A DNA stretch of 64,000 bases, taken from positions 2,294,001 to 2,358,000 of the forward strand of contig NC_016134.3 in the NCBI RefSeq assembly GCF_000005505.3, read 5' to 3'. Under the pieces are notes generated by a model. It was not told the DNA's origin, searched no databases, and saw only the letters and a program-made list of their open reading frames with translations. The position numbers and the translations under genes were made by a program. This document shows positions 22,412 through 37,670 of the stretch, one piece after another; positions within the stretch are counted from its first letter, which is position 1; every line of letters begins with the position of its first letter. This DNA is from Brachypodium distachyon. Its lineage: Eukaryota > Streptophyta > Magnoliopsida > Poales > Poaceae.

Positions 22412-22932
22412 AAGCATCTACAATACATGGTGCTTAATGAGGTGCTTACAGAAAATAAACCGGTTTTTGTTTAAGCGTGGGTGCCTATTTGTTCAGGGCA
22501 GGTGCCAAGATTGTGATGCAGGGGCCCACTAAATGCTAGTGTACAGTGATCAAAGCTTAGGAAGTCTAATGGCCCAATTTGCATTAATTAGCTTTGGAAG
22601 TTTAAGAGTTATTTTGTGCTCTGTTCAGATTTTGTCCTTTCAACTTCTAGCTGGCCCTGCGTGGTCCTTTTAGGCTGACTCTCGGCTTGTAAGAGGTAGA
22701 GGAGATTGCGTTTGCTATTGATATTTCTGAGATGCTGGAGGAAACTTGCCGTTGCAATTTCATCTAGTTCCTTCTGTCTTGTTCGTGTGACTCTTTGTGA
22801 TCTGTTTTTCTCATCGAGTTCTTTTGCCCTGCATCAGATTGGCACCTCTAGTAGAAAAATAAGCACTGGTGCTTAAAAATAAACCGGTTTAATTTTATAA
22901 CACCACCTTAAACATTTTGCATTGTACATGCT
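22412..22932. mobile_element. Probable inverted-repeat DNA transposon (MITE-sized)
   Basis: The ends AGCATCTACAATACATGG... and, on the other strand, AGCATGTACAATGCAAAA... are inverted copies of each other for about 70 bp, both including AAACCGGTTT. Length is about 520 bp with no coding capacity. The target-site duplication is not clear, so the superfamily (Mutator-like or hAT-like) is undecided. Confidence 0.6.
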
Positions 22933-23341
22933 CTTATTCTATCTCTTTAAGTGTCTTTTTTTCCCTTGGAAACGGCCACATCATAACGCAATTACGCAAG
23001 GTGGACCGCCACGGCGTCTCGCCTAATTCATTGGAAGGCACACATTCGTTTGTTGGCGAAAGCCAACCAGTACTGCTTTCGTTAATTAAGAAAGAACTGA
23101 ACATTCAACGTAGTCCAGTCAAAAAAAAAAAACATTTAAAACGTAGTTCAAACACAGCGAAGAAGACTAATCGAAGGAACACACTTCCGCTCCGGCTGTC
23201 CGAACACACGAGCTAGCTCCAGGCCGCAGCTATCATGCTCCTGGGGACTCACGCTAGTTGGCTTGGATCCGTGTATCCTTCGCAGATTGTTTTCTCTCAT
23301 CCTACATATCGGCCAAGCAAAGACATACGCACTCCTGACAC
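22933..23341. other. Intergenic; left half of R repeat copy b
   Basis: No gene. From about 23200 the sequence matches the upstream half of R copy i (61.39-61.48 kb): TATCATGCTC, GACTCAC, GTTGGCT, then CGGCCAAGCAAAGACA. Confidence 0.65.
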
Positions 23342-23419
23342 AAGTCTCTTGCTCTTATTAAGCTCAGCTTTCGTAGAAGTGGGCAGCGGCACTGGGTGGA
23401 CGGTCTATCCGCCCTTAAG
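23342..23419 (+). pseudogene. cox1: Mitochondrial cox1 fragment in nuclear DNA
   Basis: About 78 bp encoding a piece of plant mitochondrial cytochrome c oxidase subunit 1 ([16 protein letters not shown]). The full subunit is over 500 residues, so this is only a fragment. It is joined directly and in frame to plastid rpoB sequence. No cox1 sequence is seen on its left, where R repeat sequence begins. Confidence 0.82.
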
Positions 23420-24344
23420 CAGAAAACAAAAGATATCTATTCTAGTTCTATCATCAGCTATGGGTTCGAATCTAAGAGAAATTCTAGATAATGTTTCCTA
23501 CCCTGAAATTTTCTTGTCTTTCTCGAATGCTAAGGAGAAGAAGAGGATTGAGTCAAAAGAAAAAGCTATTTTAGAGTTTTATCAACAATTTGCTTGTGTA
23601 GGTGGGGACCTGGTATTTTCGGAGTCCTTATGTGAGGAATTACAAAAGAAAATTTTTCAACAAAAATGTGAATTAGGAAGGATTGGTCGACGAAATATGA
23701 ATCGGAGACTGAATCTTGATATACCTCAGAACAATACATTCTTGTTACCACGAGATGTATTGGCCGCTGCGGATCAGTTGATTGGAATGAAATTTGGAAC
23801 GGGTATACTTGACGATGACGATATGAATCACTTGAAAAATAAACGTATTCGTTCGGTTGCAGATCTGTTACAAGATCAATTCGGACTGGCTCTTGGTCGT
23901 TTACAACATGCGGTTCAAAAAACTATCCGTCGAGTATTCATACGTCAATCGAAACCGACTCCCCATACTTTAGTAACTCCAACTTCAACTTCGATTTTAT
24001 TAATAACTACTTATGAGACCTTTTTTGGCGCATACCCCTTATCTCAAGTTTTTGATCAAACGAATCCATTAACACAAACTGTTCATGGGCGAAAAGTGAG
24101 TTGTTTAGGTCCTGGAGGGTTGACTGGGAGAACTGCAAGTTTTCGGAGCCGAGATTTTCATCCGAGTCACTATGGGCGTATTTGTCCAATTGACACGTCC
24201 GAAGGAATCAATGTTGGACTTACTGGATCCTTAGCAATTCATGCGAAAATTGATCACTTGTGGGATCTGTAGAGAGTTCGTTTTATGAAATATCTGCTGA
24301 GAAAGCAAAAGAAAAAAAAAGAGAGACAGGTGGTTTATCTATCA
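23420..24344 (+). pseudogene. rpoB: Plastid rpoB fragment in nuclear DNA
   Basis: Encodes about 280 residues of the plastid RNA polymerase beta subunit. Recognisable stretches are [59 protein letters not shown] and [19 protein letters not shown]. The real subunit is about 1070 residues. A small deletion near 24255 shifts the frame to a TAG at 24270-24272. Nucleotide resemblance to rpoB continues to about 24344 and stops abruptly at R repeat sequence. It lacks a plausible start of its own, promoter and most domains, so it is an organelle-derived insertion, not a nuclear gene. The frame staying open suggests a fairly recent transfer. Confidence 0.93.
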
Positions 24345-24640
24345 CCCCCATCCCTATATAATCCCAAGGTATATATATATTGTGTGTGCGCGCGATGGAT
24401 CAAGCATGCAGGGGGAAGAAACAGAAACAAGAGATGGATCGTTGATATATCCTTTTGATCTCTTAGATAGAGATGTGGCTGAACATCATCTTTATATGAT
24501 TGAGTGGAGAATGAGGTGTGCGTGTATCTATAGAGAGAGTGAGACCAGCTGCGAGCTGAGGCGGTACAATGCGAAATATATAAACGCTGTTGGGTGGGAC
24601 ATGCATGATCCAAATTCATCAATCATACCTGCATGAACTT
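24345..24640 (+). repeat. R repeat copy b, right half
   Basis: Runs CCATCCCTATATAATCCC, GGATCAAGCATGCAGGGGGA, ATCGTTGATATATCC, TAGATAGAGATGTGGCTGA, GCGAGCTGAGGCGGTACAAT, then ATTCATCAATCATACCTGC. It is the continuation of the copy that starts before 23341; the organelle insert sits between the halves. Confidence 0.75.
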
Positions 24641-26639
24641 AATTACATTAGATCACACCGGTCTTAATTGTGCCGTTACGCTTCACTCGCCTTCAATTTC
24701 ACCGATCGATCAAGACCAAGTAAAGAACTGAAGAACAACCCTACTCCGCAACTATCATGCTCCTCCAGAACCATATTTTACGTGACTGGGACCGGTGAAC
24801 CCAAGAAATATAGCACTAGAGTTCAGTTTGGTGGGGTTGCTACAAACTCTGTTGCGCCAAACTTAATTTATAATTTGCTCTTGAAAAAATGAGTTCTTTG
24901 CAATAAATTTTACTATCAGGAAAGAAAAATACTGTAGCAAAAGTTCCATCGCACCATCAATGTTCTGGGGTAATACGTGCTATTTACCTAACAGACTAGT
25001 AACATTGAGAGTCCTTTTTATTCGAGACAAATTTCACGATAAAGGTATTTTCATCAGGCCTGACGTGTGGGCGCGTCTCCCCCTCTCAGCGCCTCTTGCT
25101 GCTCCTCGTAGCTCTCACTCGCCGAGTCCGTGATCTTGCTGTTGTATCGAGCGGATCCTCGTCTCTCTGCCTATTGGCACGGCATGGAACACCATATATA
25201 CCATTTTCAAGCTGTTGGTGTTTGTTAGCGTTCATGTGATGCCATGCATTGGCCTGGAATAATTGCGACATGCATGTATTTGTGATATATCCCTCTCAAG
25301 CACGGGCAGGCGTATTTCTGATCCCTCTCATCCCTAACTAAGTACGTAGACTTGCCCGCAAAAATAAAAATAAAGCTAGGTACGTAGACTGCGTGTGTTT
25401 GCTGCATGCATGAGGGCTATGCCCGAGTCTTGGAGCTGACAAAAGGGGCCGGGATGAGGCAGCCGGCGCTGGGCTAAGATATATGTTTCCTACCTATAGC
25501 TGTATGAAGTTCTTTAGATGCAGATGTATATGTTTCCAGAATTCCAGTAGATCGAATCAGGTGTGGATATTCTGATCTTATCATGCCTGACTCATCGTTA
25601 CATGGGTGAGATTTCAGACTTGAATGTTTTGATGAAGATGTACATCACAAATCAATGCAAAAGATATATGGGTCCACTGATGTCAGTGATGTGCATAATA
25701 AAGTCTCAGTGAGCAATAAGGATAGTTTCAACCAACAAGTCACCAATGTGCACAAGTTGACAGATCGAAATTGAATCAACAGAAAATGCACAAGACACAT
25801 CGATTTACACGTGGAAAATATCTCCCTAAGATGAGGGGGCAAAATGTCAACCGGTCCACTCACAATCTTTCACTAGTGATAAAATAAATATTATAGTCCT
25901 ACGTAGAACCTGTAGAGGATTACGACACCAACACAAATTCATCGAGTTACAAGTTTGGCAAAGGAAAAAGGGAATTTCAAGCATTCTGATGAACAACCAA
26001 AATCGAGGGATACTGCTACACATTACTACTAGTACACAAGAAAACAGAGTGATTTCAAGACCTGATGTTTTTTTTTATTCGCATTTGATTGTAAGTGAAC
26101 TATGTTTGCTACCTCAACATTCTGGAGATTGGCACACCACCGAGCACTCAATTCTAAAAGGTACACCAGTACGTGGCTACCACTACGAGTACGAGTAGCT
26201 AGTACTATCTTTTTTGGAGTAGCTACTAGCTATAGTCAGGCAGCTTAGAACACTTGCCTAGCAATAAGAAAATGGAGCAGTTAGTTATAGGATGTTTCAG
26301 TTTCTAACTTTCTATTTTGTTATATCTCAAGGACATGATAAGTAGCTGAAAAGTCCAGTTTCGATGAGATTAATTATGAATTTGTTCGATGAGCTTGGTA
26401 TTTATAGAGCTAAATTTAAATACTTAATTTAATAGAAATACAACTCCAATTTTTGCCAATCATATAATGTTATGCTTTAGCACTTTCCTAAACATTGTTT
26501 GCTTCGTGATCTCAGTCCAAATCCTGGCTCTTCCCCTGAAACTACATCACCTTAATTATAGGCTTCAGTAACTAGTTATACATGTGAAACATCTTGTACC
26601 TTATGGAACCAATAGGAATAATAATAACAGAGAGAAATA
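24641..26639. other. Intergenic region with partial R copy c
   Basis: No gene supported. An R fragment lies at about 25236-25400 (TTCTGATCCCTCTCATCCCTAA). The stretch at about 25780-25860 (AAAATGCACAAG, then GAGGGGGCAAAATGTCAACC) is repeated in the same orientation at about 35985-36060. Confidence 0.55.
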
Positions 26640-26932
26640 TGAGGGGGGTCAATCGGCTCAATCATAAAGTGTGACACGTTGGCCTATAGTTTAATAGGAT
26701 TGATAGAATACTCATATCAACAAGGTATAACTTATTTTTCGGGAGCCCATCCAAAAAGAATCTCAAAGTTAAGCATACTTAGCTGAGAGCAATTTGAGGA
26801 TGGATGACTGACCGGAAAGTTTCTCTCGGAAGCGCATGAGTGAGGATAAAGTGTGCTGGAAAGACATGTGTTGGTCTGTGGGGCCAGTCTTAAAGCCTGG
26901 AGAGCTGTCAGGAGTGACGCTAGGGCGTTACA
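26640..26932 (+). mobile_element. Cassandra-type TRIM LTR (solo)
   Basis: A roughly 290-bp unit whose middle is a 5S rRNA-like segment, followed by a tail (GGTCTGTGGGGCCAGTCT, then GGAGTGACGCTAGGGCGTTACA in two parts) of the type I recall in grass Cassandra LTRs. The right end TTACA is clear; the left end near TGAGGGGGG is uncertain. No internal region or second LTR is seen, so this looks like a solo LTR. Confidence 0.72.
26738..26824 (+). promoter_or_regulatory. 5S rRNA-like segment with internal Pol III control elements
   Basis: GGGAGCCCATC, AAAGTTAAGCATACTTAG, GAGGATGGATGAC and CCGGAAAGTT line up, in order and spacing, with the A box, intermediate element and C box of plant 5S rRNA. The match is imperfect, so this is a relative of 5S rRNA and not a 5S gene. 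Confidence 0.72.
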
Positions 26933-27164
26933 TAAAGTGACCTGCAAATTGATGGATATGAAAGGCACCAGCGCTAACTATGTTAGAGCAAAAAATCAAA
27001 CAAGATTATTTCGGTAGCACATTAATCTGCATCATCAAGAATCAATAACCAAAATAATGAAGCAAGATATTTAGGTAGGACACATTAATTAATCTGCATG
27101 ATCAAGGCTCAATAACAAAAGATACGTCGTGTCTGAAACTGGCTGAATCCTAGATGGAACTTCT
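26933..27164. other. Short intergenic stretch
   Basis: AT-rich, contains two similar AATCTGCAT.ATCAAG words about 60 bp apart. No gene. Confidence 0.5.
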
Positions 27165-27976
27165 TCTTTTTTTACGAACATGGCAGTTGTGATGCCTTTT
27201 CAATTAGAAAGAAAGAACAGAGTCAAACTATTACAAACTTAGACAACAGCCGGTGCAAACTCAAAATAACGAGACAACATAGCCAACTTAGACAACAGCT
27301 GGCAAGGAGCAAACAAAAAAAAACTACTTCTCCCTTGCCTCCATCAAGAAGCTGAATTCATCCTCAATCAAATGACATAAAACAGCAGCAATCATCTCTT
27401 TATGCTGAAATACTCTGCAGTTTCTCTCTTTCCAAAGATGTCAAGCGATGAGTGCCGCCATGGAAATCTCCTTGTCCTTTTGGACAGATTTAGGTCTCAA
27501 AATGATTTGCCTTCACCAGGTCCGCAAAGAGGAACTCGTCGCCGCAATCCCCGCAATCCTCGGCCATCGAACACTGCATCTCTGCCAAACCTCCTTCGCA
27601 AATGGGCAGCTAATGATGAGGTGAGTCGTCGCCTCTAAACCCTGATCACACAAGGGACAAAGGGTATTGTGCGGCCATCCTCTAGCTGCCAATCTATCTG
27701 CCATCCAGAGCCTATTCTGCAATAGCAACCACATGAAGAACTGAACCTTTCCTTCCCCTTTGATGAACCTTGCCGAGTTGAGCAAAGGCTACGTGATCGA
27801 CTGCACAAACCGCGCCGCATAAGCTGCGCTAGCCGAATACGATCCATCAGCCGAGAATTTCCAACAAATCGAATCTGGCACATCCTCCATATGCACTCTC
27901 TGCAGCCGGCCCCAGAGAAAAGCAAGCTGATGCGGATGAACATGCCATTTTTAGCAGGCCCCTCTATGAATATCAA
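27165..27976 (-). pseudogene. LINE retrotransposon 3' remnant with RT zinc-binding domain
   Basis: On the minus strand, 27785-27513 encodes a typical zf-RVT domain as found at the C-terminus of plant L1-type ORF2 (KVQFFMWLLLQNRLWMADRL, then CPLCDQGLEATTHLIISCPF). Upstream coding sequence continues in another frame (27976-27635), so at least one frameshift is present. The 3' untranslated part ends at about 27165 in an A-rich tail. The reverse transcriptase and endonuclease domains are missing, as expected for 5'-truncated LINE copies. Confidence 0.8.
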
Positions 27977-28404
27977 TTACAGGTGAATCAGAAGTACAGG
28001 ATCGATCTCATGTTTGGTTCACTGGACTCTGAAAATGAATCCCCTAAATATATACTTCTGTTAGAAGAGATCTCAGCGGTGGCGGAGGATGGCATTTGGA
28101 GGAGACAGGTGCGCCGGCGTTGGAGCAGCAGAACAGGAGTGCACATCGGCAGTGACGATTCTGACCGCAAATACCGTTCTGCAAGGCAAGGTGGGTCCCA
28201 GCCCCACCGTTACTTTGGTGACGTGGCCAGAAGTGAGTCCCACTTACAATCTAAATGTTTTTCCTTCCTAACAATTCGCCCAATGATCCCAGAAACTGAA
28301 AGTTTTCGCCCTTTTGCACTTATTAGACCCAGCCATGACGTTTGGGAGTTTTGTGGTTCAGTTCATGATTGGCAGATCTTTTGTGGTTCATTTCAGCGAC
28401 GATT
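27977..28404. other. Intergenic, no gene seen
   Basis: An open frame on the plus strand (27983-28435) has no recognisable domain and is not supported as a gene. Confidence 0.5.
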
Positions 28405-28810
28405 GGCTCGTATTCCTGACCCCTCTCATACCTAGGTAGATGTGTGCGAGTTTCACAAGCAAAGCGAAGGAGAAAATGAGGGGCCAGGGGAAGAGAGATC
28501 AATCTTCTTAATCATAGATAGAGAGACGTTGTAGTTTGCATATATAGCATGAGGAGGCGGTAGATGATCAAGGGATGAGAGGGAGAATGTGTTATATATA
28601 TTATATATAGGCCGGCCGGATGGCCATCAAGCTGGGACGACAAGTGAAAGTGGTGAAGATATATATGCGATGTAAAATAAAAGGTGGTGGGTAGAAGATG
28701 ATTCAAATTTAGTGCACAAGGTCTGTAGGCTACAATGTAACGTACGTTCAAGCCACGTGGATAAGTTAACTGCCAGTACCGCTGCCGGACACACAAGCGC
28801 GGCACACGTT
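28405..28810 (+). repeat. R repeat copy d
   Basis: Runs TATTCCTGACCCCTCTCATA, GAGAAAATGAGGGGCCAGGG, GTGTTATATATATTATATA, GTGAAAGTGGTGAAGATATA, then TAAAATAAAAGGTGGTGGGT. Lies immediately 3' of the carboxypeptidase gene. Confidence 0.72.
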
Positions 28811-29320
28811 CTCTGTGCTCAGTAGATTTTTAACGTTTCTTTTTAGTTTTCATTGGTTCGTGCATATACTTTTTTTATCTTTTACTGAACTGAAATTAAA
28901 TTAAAAAATTATTTTTAATTTTTAAAAAACGAATAGTAAATTTCAGAAAACCGTCCGCAGAACCACATATTTTAAGGCAGTTTGTCTGAAGTACCCAAAA
29001 CTGAGTGGGGTTTGACGGTTTCATGTGGCTCCCACATGTCGGATGCCAAGTCAGCATCGACCCGACCCGTTAAACCGCTCAATTGCATTAATATATTCCC
29101 ACCGCCCTCCCCTTTTCTCCCTTCCCTCCCAAATAACACCAGAAGAAACCCTATTAACCGACTACTAATGCGAATTATTGACGGAATAACTGGGGAAACT
29201 GTGATGATGATGGTTAAACAACGCTGTCCTTATCTTTTTTTGGGACAACATACATAATACGAGTTACGAAACGCTCCTTTTAGAAAGACTTCTCCGACGA
29301 TAGGGAACTCGAGATCACAC
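28811..29320. other. 3' flank of the carboxypeptidase gene with half of an inverted repeat pair
   Basis: 28944-29060 (AAAACCGTCCGCAGAACCAC and following) is an inverted copy of 35775-35910 on the other side of the gene. No gene. Confidence 0.6.
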
Positions 29321-29326
29321 TTTATT
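29321..29326 (-). terminator. Candidate polyadenylation signal AATAAA
   Basis: TTTATT on the plus strand, i.e. AATAAA about 100 bp past the stop codon of the carboxypeptidase gene. Position is typical for a plant near-upstream element. Confidence 0.55.
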
Positions 29327-29422
29327 TTTGTATCCGGCTAGAAACTAGCAGTCTCTCCAGTTACAAACTTAGGATTAAACGCAACCATTAGTTCTTAATG
29401 CTCATTGACGTACATCAGATGA

Positions 29423-34482
<5,060 letters not shown>

Positions 34483-34523
34483 TTAATTACTTGCTGAGCT
34501 AGGATAAGTAGGTCATTTTGGTG

Positions 34524-34532
34524 TTTATATAG
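34524..34532 (-). promoter_or_regulatory. TATA box of the carboxypeptidase gene
   Basis: CTATATAAA on the minus strand, 54-62 bp upstream of the ATG at 34470. It predicts a transcription start near 34495 and a short 5' leader. Confidence 0.7.
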
Positions 34533-36756
34533 GCAGTGAGTGACCAGAGGAGGTTTTCGGACATTCCAAGAGAGCTTAATTTGCAGTTTAGGATTCTCCG
34601 AAATCGATGCTAATCCAAACGACGGGACAGAGGTGACAACTGACCAACATTTCCCCCGGTGACAGCATTGCTTACTCACGTGTACGAAGAGACAAACTTA
34701 TACATTGCTCGGTCCAACTTATTCAGCTAGCTAGCGTCCTGGTCGTTCAACAACTTGCGCTGGCTTGGTCCACGCAAACCCAGCCCAAATTAATCTAAAG
34801 AGACAGCTGGGCTGCGACATTGGTAATAACATGCCCTGTATCAAGAAATTGTGTTCAGCCCTGTTAATTTGTTTGAACCAGTAAACATGTGTAAGTAATG
34901 CATCGGAAATGCCGACCGTTGCGGCAAATTGTGCTCCCGTTAAATTAAGAAAGCCATGTCGTACGTCTATTTAACGCCTAGAACTAGGTGGCAAACTGGC
35001 AACTACGACCAACATACGGAAATACCGAATCGAAAAAACCGGAACTGAACCCGAATATACGGTAGTAGTCTACTTGTGCGAAAAAAGAACTAGTACCAGC
35101 TGTTTTCAGTTTTCCCACGAATATGCATGGCACGCAGTACAAAGATGCGTCGCTGATCCTGATCGATCACCAGCGGCTCCCTGCTGCGTGCTGACGACAT
35201 GGTCATGCCCAGATTGGGAAATTGAACAGAATCGGCGAACTAGGGGCCCAGGCGGGAGTAGTTCTTGGCCTGCTCTGGCCCAAAGGGAGGAGGGCACATT
35301 TCATTTTAGAGCATCTTCTGCAGCTCCTAAATATCGATTTTAAATTCTTGACTTAAATTTGCCCAAATATGGATGTATCTATTCTTAAAAGGCGTCTATA
35401 TACATTTAATATTTCGACAATTTTTTTGGATCGGAAGGAGTAATATTTTAGCCCTATTTCATCTTGAGCTTCAGCACTAGCCTCTATTTATTTTATCTTT
35501 TACACTGACACATTACCCACTTGTCAGTGGGTTATTTTTTTCCTTTTGATTTTTTCCTCTTCAACTTCCCCGACGAAAGAGGAGGACATGGGTTGGCGAT
35601 CACTTCGCGCTACTCCCTCTTCGCCCAAACTGTTAAACCGGTCGCCCTCGCCTTTCGAATGGTTCCTTGCCCTTTTGAATGGTTCTTGTCGGATGCCACG
35701 TGATTCTTACAAGTGAGGAAACTGCGACTACCGCGGGAAGGAGAAGAGAGTCAGGATGTTTATATAATCGTGGGTTAATGGATCTGGTCGATGCCGATAT
35801 GGCATCTTACGTGTGGGACCCACCTGTAAGGAAACACGTGAAACTGCCAACCACCGGTTTCGGGCTGCTTGAGATAAACTGCCTCAAAATGTGTGGTTCT
35901 GTGGACGGTTTTGCGATAAGTGTTGTTTTAGCGACATGACGGCTCCAATTAATAACTGTGGTTCTATCAAGTTTACTCAAAATGAAATGCACAAGTTGAC
36001 ACATTATTGTTTTACGTGAAAAATCTGCCCAAGTTGAGGGGGCAAAAATTAACCGGTGCAGTGTCTCTACAAAGTGTCAATCGGGCGAATGACTAATCAT
36101 GCAAATTTTCTTACTCGTGATTCAGACTATCTGACACAACATGTCAACACATGATGCATACGGAGCCAACGGTGCATACGGAGCCAACGGGAGCCGGGGA
36201 GCCGGACAATGGAGGAGGCGTCTGGCTGGGTGGAGGCGAGGAGGCGTGGGCGGGCAGCACTGCGGCAGAGCCATGCGGTGGCCGGTGTTGCGCTTCTGCT
36301 TTCTTTCGATCTCCCGTCCCCATTCAGTTTGCTCCCGCGAATCTGGTGGGCTCTTATTCTTTTTTTTTAGAACATGGTGGGCTCTTATTCAAGGGCCGAG
36401 CTAGGCCTGGTGCTACCCGGGCTGTAGCATCGGTCCAGCAAAGTAGGATAAAACAAAAGGCAAAAAAAAAAAAATGAGGCCACACTCAAGATTTGTTAGC
36501 CCATTAGCACCACCAGGCCCATGAAAGCACCACCCAGCACAGGGAGCAGCAGGCTCGAAGCCAAGCCTGAGCCGCATGAGCAGTCCTTCGCACATATCTT
36601 CTATGAAAATAAATGTTTCGCTCAAAAAAAATGAAAAGAAAGGTCAGTTAAACACGAACACAAAAATACTTCTGTCATGTTGGCTATCAACCTTTCAGAT
36701 GTTTTTACCTTCTCGGTTGAACGTTTGAATTTGGGACACGCAAGTATTTAACAGAT
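34533..36756. other. Upstream flank of the carboxypeptidase gene, repeats only
   Basis: No further gene supported. Contains a degenerate Stowaway MITE (35340-35442), the inverted partner of the 28.9-kb repeat (35775-35910), a direct copy of the 25.8-kb segment (35985-36060), and a short repeat of TGGTGGGCTCTTATTC at about 36346 and 36374. Confidence 0.55.
35340..35442. mobile_element. Degenerate Stowaway-like MITE
   Basis: TTGACTTAAATTTGCCCAAA, GGATGTATCTATTCTTAAAA, GCGTCTATATACATTTAATA and a GGATCGGAAGGAGTA end follow the order of the better preserved Stowaway copies at 40.5/57.7 kb and 58.3 kb. Confidence 0.6.
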
Positions 36757-37020
36757 TTAATTACTTAGATTAGCAAAGATTAATAGTCATTATAGCGTCT
36801 CAAATTTCATCTCTATCTTAAATGTAATTTTTTTATCAATTACTTAGAAAAGATTAAGAATTATCTTATATACCGTCTCAAATTCATCTCTACCTTGAAT
36901 GTAAATATTTTTCTAATCAATTCCTAAGAAAAGATTAAGAGTCATCTTATATAGGGTCTCAAATATCGTCTCCATGTCAAACGTAAATGTATTTTTCTTT
37001 AATCAATTCCTAATTTACAA
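36757..37020. repeat. Tandem repeat, about 83-bp unit, three copies plus a partial
   Basis: Units start near 36757, 36840 and 36922. Each contains AAGATTAA.A.T.AT.TTATA, GTCTCAAAT, ATCTCTA or a variant, AATGTAAAT and a T-rich run ending in ATCAATT. Copies diverge by some 15-20 percent by eye. Confidence 0.8.
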
Positions 37021-37329
37021 GAAATTATTGTGACGCTGTGTAAAGCGTTTCAAAAAGCGTCTTTACTTAGCGTTCATCATTTGGTGTTGAGACGAAATAC
37101 ATTGGCTATCTTAAAAAAAAGGACTCTACGTGGCCGTTTTGTTGTGGTGATATCTCCTGAACGTGACAGCGATGCCAGTTACAGCTTCTCAACTACAGAT
37201 GCATATCTCCTGAACGTATCTCTACTGAGGAAAAGGCGATGAACTTGCTGAACGGAACTCCCAATGTGAAGGAACTATCTCTGACCTGCGAGGAGCTCCA
37301 GCCACGTAGTACCTCCCAACTCCTGGACA

Positions 37330-37670
37330 TACCTCCACATAACAGTCTATCATGGATCCGTGTATATATCCCCACACCGCTTGTTCAAAAATCGTCCCAC
37401 ATCGGTCTATCAAAGACTGGATGTGTTCCTGACCTCTCCCATCCCTATCCCTACGTATATACAGTGTGGATAGAGCATCGAACAAATTATATGTAAATTA
37501 ACCTGGTAGAGGAAGAGGAATCGATTGAGTGGAGAAGGTGGTATATATAGAGAGAGGCCGGCAGGGTGATTGACCTGCGAGCTGAGGAGGTACGATGTAT
37601 AATAAAAGGGGATGGGTGGAACAACATGATCTGAATCCATCCATGAAACCATGTGGTAACTTTATTGTTG
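37330..37670 (+). repeat. R repeat copy e
   Basis: CATGGATCCGTGTATA, GTCCCACATCGG, TGTTCCTGACCTCTCCCATC, GAGGAAGAGGAATCGATTGA, GTGGTATATATAGAGAGAGG, CTGCGAGCTGAGGAGGTACG. Its right flank (37680-37740, GAACAAGACAAGCCTGTC and following) is repeated at 62715-62770. Confidence 0.8.

Noticed and set aside
23235..24272. A 345-codon ORF that could be taken as a nuclear RNA polymerase gene
   Set aside because: It is a chimera of nuclear, cox1 and internal rpoB sequence, lacks most of the subunit and ends in a frameshift.
26738..26824. A 5S rRNA gene
   Set aside because: The resemblance is partial with many changes and the flanks look like a Cassandra LTR, so it is a 5S-derived segment only.
36141..36477. 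Overlapping plus-strand ORFs of 87 and 108 codons
   Set aside because: No domain, overlapping frames, simple composition and a poly-A run; no support for a gene.
37393..37460. snRNA gene downstream of the USE-like motif
   Set aside because: The TATA-like sequence is about 50 bp away, not the spacing of plant snRNA promoters, and no snRNA sequence follows.
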